Made by a program: the position numbers and the translations under genes | Part shown: piece by piece, positions 46,701 to 55,700 of the stretch | How the letters are laid out: each line of letters starts with the position of its first letter | Numbering within the stretch: position 1 is the stretch's first letter | Notes under the pieces: generated by a model | What the model was told of the DNA's origin: nothing | What the model saw: the letters and a program-made list of their open reading frames with translations, nothing else | Database searches by the model: none | Assembly: GCF_024362695.1 (NCBI RefSeq) | Contig: NC_065404.1 | Coordinates: 11,758,604 to 11,822,603 of the forward strand | Direction: 5' to 3' | Source of the DNA: Pectinophora gossypiella | Taxonomy: Eukaryota > Arthropoda > Insecta > Lepidoptera > Gelechiidae | Length of the DNA stretch: 64,000 nucleotides

Positions 46701-49700
46701 TATTTTTTAATAGATAACTTACCCGAGAATTGTATAGATATGTTTTCGGTGGGATATTAGTCGTACTGCATGATACGACTGCATAGCTGGCGCTAGGAGA
46801 CATCATTGCTGAGACGTGGTGGCAGATCGGCTCCCGACACGTCACACACCTGGCCGTCCCCCTCTGCCACACCCACAGCTGCCTCTGCCAGGGCACCTCT
46901 GTAGGAGCCACGATAGTAAACAGAGCATCCGCTTCTCTATTCCACCCAACAATCTCCGTAATTGTCGAATTAGTAGCAGTCAAATCATCAGTAACTTGAC
47001 TTGGGAAGTCAAACCGAGTAGCATGCAAGAACCTCTTCTCTCCTAAGTACTGGGGCTCAATCTCAACCATTTGCGTTCCAGTTTTGTCGAATAGGGGTTC
47101 ACTGATGTCGATCCACCCGTTGGCTTCGGTTCTTTGCTTGACGATGCTGCATTTGTCGTTGAGCAGTTCGCAGTTGACTAGGATGCTAATGCTCTGTCTT
47201 CTATTCAGCCAGAGGACTATAAGACTCTCGTCTGAGGCCCAGTTGACTCTGCCCAATACATGGTCAAGTCCTACTATGTCAACAGGGGCAGGTATGTTCC
47301 ACGCAGCAGTAGTCGGGTCGTTCGGTTTAAACACCCGCAGTCCTACTACTGGATTTTCGCGACCTGACTGACAGTAAAAAAAGTTGATTGACACATCTCA
47401 ATATATCATAGAATACAAGTAGAAGTAGATAGATAAAGTAACTAACAAACGGATTCATTAGTAATGCAACGCGCCTGTGACAAATAAATAAATACCTAAA
47501 TAAACAAATAAATAATGCTGTAAGTTCCCCAAATAAAATAAATATAGCTCCAAAAACGGTTAGCACGTAATATTAAATATAGGTAAGTACTTCACTTGTT
47601 TTTGTCAAGGACGGGAATTGGGTGGAACTAGGTTCAAGATAAATTATGAAATTCTGATTACTAAATAAAGACTAACGAAAAGATGTAAAACTAACGAAAA
47701 ACATTTTCTTTTTTCTATTTAATTTATTTATGACATTTAATCACGAAAAACGTAATAATAAGTCCGAAATTTTATCACGTTTGTCTATACCGCCACAGTG
47801 TGGTTTTTCATATAAATTCCATAGTAATTTCGTGTTTTGATGTTTAGTAAAAAGTAACTGATTTCAAATGAAGAAGATATACAAATTCTATGAGTTATTC
47901 TACTTGGATAAAGACTAAAGATAATAGAGCAAAACCAATGTTACCAACCTTGGGATACTTGAAGCGAACTTCGTGAGGGTATTGGAAGTTGATGTCAGCT
48001 GGATGACCGTAGAAGGGGTAGACTGCTGACTCAACGTTGGTATCATTGAAGGAGGCAACTGCGAGGTAAGCCCCACTTGGTGAGAACCATAATGCTTCAG
48101 CGCCGTTGAATACCTCCTCTGAAATAATTACGAGTAAGTATACCAATATTCTTTATATGTAAGGAAGGGTGGCTGCTATAGGGCTTAATTTTTGATTGGC
48201 AACGATCAATATAAGTTGATCCAAACGTTGAATACGTTGGTACAAATAATCTGATAGCTGAAGCAGAGTGAGTAGGACTTTAGATATATTTTTTATCCCT
48301 TTCTATTCAGCAGATGATGATGAGAAGTTGTGAAACTTATTGACACTTTTTTGTTTTTTACTTTTTTGTTGTGGGGTTTTAAAACGATTAGTGGGTTGGC
48401 TATTAAAACGAGGATATTTAATGTCAATTTCATTTAAAATTAGCATAATTAATACCTTGTGCTATTTAATAGAAGGTAAACGATTCATTAATAGTTTGCA
48501 TATTGCTAATGCGTTTGAATTAGTTTGCATAATTTCAACACGTGGTAAGAAAATACATGTATATCGAGGTATTTAATAAACAATTCTCATTAAAAGCACA
48601 ATATAAGAATGAATACCGCGGAACCTAGTTGCTCTTGGCGATTAGAGGTGTGTTGGTGTTTGTTCGTAAGTTTTGTTTATTACGTATAGTGTAGGAAAGG
48701 AAGCTAGTAGAACCCATTATTGATTCATCAGGCAGGCGACGAAACTTTGCAGTATGATAAAGTATTGTGAAATAAAGGTACTTTATAAATAAGTATCCAA
48801 AAAAAAAATACCAGAAGTTAAATATTTGTATATCGTTTCTTAAAATGCTTATTTGGCCCAATATATTGAGGTATTTGTACTTTTAGGTATAAATACCTAA
48901 CTTACGCATGTTTTTTTTAATTTTTTTTACAAGTTTCTCCTAACTACACTACTACCACCAACAAATCTTTATTCATTTATTCACACTTTGCATCGTCAAT
49001 TTGTACATATAAATATTTTTTTGTCAAACGTCTCATCCGCCTTGAACTACTGCAGCTTTACACAACCTGTTTAGCCGAGGAAAACTAGCTGCAAGAAAAA
49101 CTTAAACACTGGGCCCTAGATGTTTTAAAAAGTAACATAAAGTCGTAAGACCGAATTACCTTTTAAAATCCAAACCCCATAGTTTAACTATTGTATCTGG
49201 AAATCTCGGCCTTACGAGGTTAATGTGAGGCAAAATTATAGTGTAACTTACCCTCGTAAATCCAATCAGGAACACCGTAGTAGACTTCTCCGGGTATCCC
49301 CTCGTTGGTAAGGGGAGTTATAATATCTGGTCGTGAGCAGTCTGGCACATAGAACACATTGTTGTTCTGGACATAAGCTAAGGAATTCCCACCACCCCAG
49401 ACTACAGTCTGAAGGGGGCCCGAAGCAATGTTCGTTATTGTCCTAGGAACAAATAATAATAATTTATTTTAATTACACGATGGCAAGGAATATGGTATAC
49501 CCAGTGTCACTAAACCCACCAGATTGACATCGACGCCATCGATGTTATCGATCAAAATTCCAACCGATTTTGTACACAAAATAACCTACAGGGAGGTTAA
49601 AATGACCTTTTTTTTTTTTTTTTTTGACGTGACTTATTGTAGATTTGCCGCAGATGGCATTAACTACTTGGCCGGACAAATGGGGAGCGCTGAAGGCTCT

Positions 49701-52700
49701 CACCCGGTACAACGTTTAAGACAACAGGCCTGAGGGTGCCCAGTTGGGCGCGAACCTCGGCTCAGGGCGTCGTCTGAGAGGAAAAATATTTGAAAGAATT
49801 AATCGACCCTAGTGGGTCGATAGCGATAAGCGCTGAATGAGGGAAATCGTCGACCACGCCGGCGGGGTCGGTATCGGGGACCTGAAGTGTTTGGTGTCGC
49901 GAGCTGATTGGCTGCCTCTATGGCTAGAGTGATCGGGTCGTCGGGATCGTATATTACGTCCTTCGGACGCCGATACTTTTCAGTACCGTCCCTAAGCAGT
50001 TAAAATGACCACATCGAAGCAATTCATCTAAGAAAGCAATATTGCAATTTGACATTTGGGCATATAAAATTAAAAAAGTATGTGCGCAATTCAAACAAAT
50101 GTCAAATAGCAATATTGCTTTCTTAGATGAATTACTTCGATGTGGCCATTTTAACCCCCCTGTTTTCTCGTCGGTTGAACAAAGGATCGATCATATCGAT
50201 GTAGCGTCAATCGTGTGGATTCATTCACAACCTTGCGTATCTATAGCCTCTAACAAAGCAAGAGGAAGTGTAGGAGACTCACAAATAGAGATCCGTAAAC
50301 AGGTTAGAAAAGCATCAAAATTTTAGGTTAAGTAATGCTGTAACATAATTATAATATGAAGACTCTGAAATCACAATTAAAATACCAGCATGCAGATTGC
50401 CAACCAAATATCCCAATTTTATGATTCTAATATTAGCGTCAAAATGGTCAATTGCTTGAAGTTGAACTTCAATATTGTTAGCTATATTATTGATTCAGTA
50501 CCATTCTCATTCAAAAGATTTACACGCGCCATTTTGACGTCAATAATATTAAGCAATTGATCCCGCCATTTTGAAGCTATCGATTCTAATTTCTAACGTG
50601 CAAATCTTCTTGTAAATCACGTAACCTCGAAAAAGTCCAAAGGCGATTTTACAATGACATGATTTCGCGTGTGTATAGTATTGTCTTCACTATGCAATTA
50701 TGGTTTTTTAACTTGATTTCTCATTGAAATAATGATGAACAAGTGATTGTGAATGCCACAATAAGTTGGTTAAAAAAAATATCGCAAGCATTAAAAGAAA
50801 GTTAGTAATAACGCACGGTTACAAAAAGTTAAGAGGTGGAAGAAAGCGATTACAATTTAATATAAACAGTCACGTGAATCACGTGATACGTAGTTATTAT
50901 GAAATATATTCTTACACAAAAGATAAGGTTAATACGGTAAGAGTAGGTATAAGTATTGAGGAGCTCGGTGGCGCAGCGGTAAACGCGCTCGGTCTGCGAT
51001 TGTTGAAGTTAAGCAACTTTCGCAAAGGCCGATCATAGGATGGGTGACCACAAAAAAAAGTTTTCATCTCGAGCTCCTCCGTGCTTCGGAAGGCACGTTA
51101 AGCCATTGGTCCCGGCTGCATTAGCAGTTGTTAATAACCATCAATCCGCACTGGGCCCGCGTGATGGTTTAAGGCCCGATCTCCCTATCCATCCATAGGG
51201 AAGGCTCGTGCCCCAGCAGTGGGGACGTTAATGGGCTGATGATGATGATGAGGTATAAGTTTATGCAAAATATGAGGACCGCTTTCTGCCTAGCACTTGC
51301 TCTTCAAAGGCTGGACATTTTTTTTAGATTTTTAACATGAATCGTTTTAGATTAGCTTCTTCTTGTTATGGAACTTACTGAGGACAATAAGGAGGTAACC
51401 CATTGTCCACTATATGCAATAACAAGATACCTGTTATTAAGCTGGTAACAAGGTTAATCAGAGAGGACAGTCAGAAAAAAATGGCTCAAAATGAGCAGAT
51501 AGAAAGATAAGCGTCGAAAGAAAAAAGCAATAATTTTACGTGAAGTAAATAATGTTACATAAGTAGGTACAGTGACAGCCTCCGTGGTCTAGTGGTTAGA
51601 GCGTTAGGCTCACGATCTGGAGGTCCGGGTTCGATTCCCGATGGGGACATTGTCGAAATCACTTTGTGAGACTGTCCTTTGTTTGGTAAGGACTTTTCAG
51701 GCTTGAATCACCTGATTGTCCGAAAAAGTAAGATGATTCCGTGCTTCGGAGGGCACGTTAAGCCGTTGGTCCCGGCTATTAGCCGTAAAAACACCTCCAC
51801 CAACCCGCAGTGGAGCAGCGTGGTGGAGCAGGAGTATGCTCCATACCCCCTCCGGTTGATTGAGGGGAGGCCTGTGCCCAGCAGTGGGACGTATATATGC
51901 AGTTTATGTAAGTTAATAATATATTTAATGAGTTGTGAAAGATTTATAGACAGTGTGGGTTAGGTTAATGCAATCCCCATTACTTTGCATATATTCAATT
52001 CCAGAAAAATAAAGTAAGTAAGTGTAAAAAGGAACATTTCAAACGATGGAGAAAGTCAGATTGAAAATTGTTTTACCTAATTCCGTGTAATTCATTCCTG
52101 AGAAAAAAATATTGACTAATTGTAATATGATATCAATTCTTGTAAATTAATACCTAAATTGACAACTTTATTAGTCTAGATTGAATATGACGTTAAACAA
52201 TGTTAATTAGCTATTTATACAGGTGTAGATTGTGACATTTTGTTGTTATTGTATGATGATGAATCAATACGTAGGTAGGTACATCCAAGTGGTGGAATGC
52301 CAATTTTAGTACATACATACTACAAATGAATTAACTATTTTTAACATGCTCTGATGATTTTCCGGCAAGCAAGCAGTATAGCTAAAGTTAACCTTTTTAT
52401 GTATTACTCAATACTAGAGTTTTGAAAAGACATTCATACATTATTGGCAATCTGCCGTCAACATTATGTTTTAGTTCACCGTACTCGAGTAAAACCAGAT
52501 AAAGAAATGCGGAATTTTAAAGAAAAATCCTTCCAAACAGGTTTATTATGTAAACTTACTTGTTTTCAAGGTTGTATACGGAATAGTCGGCGATACTAGA
52601 GTACCGGTACACCTGGAAAGCGAAAGGAATATTGTGAACATAGAATTGTATAGGCAGTTTATGTCAAGATGTAGAAAATGAAAAATAACCAAGATAGGTA

Positions 52701-55700
52701 ATCTTACGTGGACGTCGGCCAAATTGAATAAAAGGGTAAAAGTAATGAAAAATTTTGCGTTTCCAGTGACGATATGTTGTCTAGATTTCACAAGGCAATG
52801 TACACAGAAAAACAGTTTTCAGATAAATCAATTAGCAGAAGTCTACCGCAAACCGCAACGAATGTCCGCATGTATCGCATAATACGAGTAATGAAACCGC
52901 AACCACTTCGCCGCACAACCCAAGACCTGCTTTTATTTATACCGAGAGCATTATTATAATAATTTTTAAGAAATGTTTTATGATTTAGTCTATTTTCAAA
53001 CAAACAAACCTTTTTTTTATATATTTTGTTATTTTTTCTTGACCATGACTTTTTGGGGGTGGAGGCCTGGAGTCCTAAAACACAGGGTATCCTAGTTTAG
53101 GCTCCAGCCTCTACAAATATTGCATTTTTGTATGTATTTATGTATCCATGTGTTTTATTTTTTGTAGAGGAAATAAAGATTTTACTTACTTACTATTTAC
53201 TTACTTAATTATAATTTATTTTTGACTTTACTTAACGAATAGCATTCAAAATGGGAAGATGGGAATTGCCCAGGTAGGTGTTTTCCCAGATCAGCTCAAT
53301 CCGTATTTGGTCCAAATCAAGCAAAGCTTACGAATATAACGCGTAGATCATAACGTGAATTGCATGAAAGAATATCAAATCAAAGTTGCTGAATATAAAA
53401 AACTACCATTGACCCCACAATACTAGGTACTTCTAAATACGACTATCTACTACAATCACACAGAATTCTATAAAAATACATCGAAATAGGGGATAACTCG
53501 CCACACCCTAAATCAATTAAAGTCATATCATCATCATCATTAATTTAAAAGTCGCGCTCTTGACGGTGTAGCATTCTCGATTCTTGTCTATCAAGGACCA
53601 ATTCTTTGACTTCCTTATAAGACACAACATTCGCCTCCTCTTTAATTAGAGCTTAAGCTCTTCTTGGTCTTCATAAAAAAACATATACTTAATTGAAATA
53701 TAGGGTGTGGTTAAATGTATTGACGTAGCCATTGCAAGTAAGTCGAAAGTAGCAAAATTAAAGGGTAATTATAATTTTCTTATAACACGACACTTCACAC
53801 GAGAATCTAGTATTTTCTCTAGTTTGCATACCTCTGGCAACGATGTGGAACGTTCCATTGAACGGAGAACGAACTGCAAAGTTTAAAAGCGTATCTAACA
53901 CGATACTATCATAGATACAAACTAAGTATATAAATCAAGTATAACAAAAAATCTGGCACAGGCTACTTATACGAGTTGCAAATCTTAGACAAAAACAAAA
54001 GCAAACCCATAGGTACATACATGTAACTTGTTCAAAAATATAGTCCTGCCGAAACGTAAAAAATGTATAATTCAGCTTCCTTTTTATGCATAGTCTACGT
54101 CACAGGTCTACATCTTCTGGGCTAGTAGTTAATGCAACTTGCGGCAAATCTACAATAAGTCAAGTCAAAAAAAAAAGAAATGTCTACATGAACTTATGGC
54201 GCGATGGTAGAGACGGTACAAAATTACCTGTTTGCTAAATATAATAGCTATGGAACATACCTAATCTCATATTATGGCTAAATACCACAAATTATAACTA
54301 AACTGACACAAAATTAAAACTACTTACTTTTCTCCTTCTTATCATGTGGGTTATGAGGTGGAATAAAATCCACTACACTACTGCTTACTTAAATTAAAAT
54401 TCTTGTCGTAATCCGACAAAATAAAAAATACCTACTACATAATCTACATAATTACCTATATTGAAGTTAAACGACGTAAAACGGTAGTACTAATTATTAT
54501 TTCATCACGATAGTCAATCAATTGTTACCTACGTCAAGTATTGAATGACGATCCCTTCATTATCTAAAAGAAATACTAATCACTATTAGCTTAATAACTG
54601 TTTAACAACCTATTATTTCTCGTTGAGGTTTATGACTTGCGATGACTTTGTCGATTACGTCACGTGAAAAAGGCATAATTAGGTCAAAAAGGCTTAGTTA
54701 GAACACTTACTTTTCTTTTATTTGACGTAAGTAGTAAATATTTTCCATTTTTTGAAAACGATGAAACGGAGTATTGTTTTAAGTTGAACTGAAACCAAGA
54801 TAATAATAGTTATTTGGTGACTGTAAAAATATTCGGGTTAGGTGACAAATCGCCCACATAGTTCATCAGCATCACTATCACCAGCCCATTAACGTCCCCA
54901 CTGCAGGGGCACGGGCCTTCCCTATGGATGGATAGAGAGATCGGGCCTTAAACCACCACGCGGGCCCAGTGCGGATTGGTGGTTATTAACGACTGCTAAT
55001 GCAGCCGGGACCAACGGCTTAACGTGCCTTCCGAAGCACGGAGGAGCTCGAGATGAAAACTTTTTTTTTGTGGTCACCCATCCTATGACCGGCCTTTGCG
55101 AAAGTTGCTTACCTTCAACAATCGCAGACCGAGCGCGTTTACCGCTGCGCCACCGAGCTCCTCAGTCCCCACATAGTTACTGGCCCATATTTTTTGTTGT
55201 CTAAACTAAAATTTTGTAACAAAAAAAGTAAACATCCCAGTCTGAAAAAAATATAACGTGGGCGACTTATCACCTACACCAAATACTTAATGCATGTGTA
55301 TGAGTCTGTTACGTCCTTAAGGCACTAATAGCTTACCAAATCCACGACGTCCAAAATTGTGACGTAAGTGTTTGAGTCTGCGTCGTATTTCCTAATGCCA
55401 ATGGATGGTTCGCTGTATATGTACTCATGGTCTGAAAAATAAGAGAAAAAATATAATGAAACCAAATATTTCTGGGAATAGAAATGAAGAATGAAGTGAT
55501 GTTTGGAGAACGCGTGACTTTCATCGTAGTGTAAGTTCGAATCCCGGCTCGGGACCTAAATCACTGAATTCGACTTTCTCTCTCTATTTAAGAGAGCGCT
55601 CTTGTCGGTGGAGTAACCGCCATTCCTCTCTTCTTCCCGCCAAAACCTTCACCTCCCGATACGACACGACCTGCACCTTCTCTTTTATTTGTTTCATAAA

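Noticed and set aside
46816..47371. Plus-strand frames of 76 and 95 codons
   Set aside because: Complement of the large DPP4-like exon.
51572..51645. Possible functional tRNA gene
   Set aside because: The tRNA-like sequence continues directly into a SINE body and is repeated in several places; the cloverleaf is imperfect.
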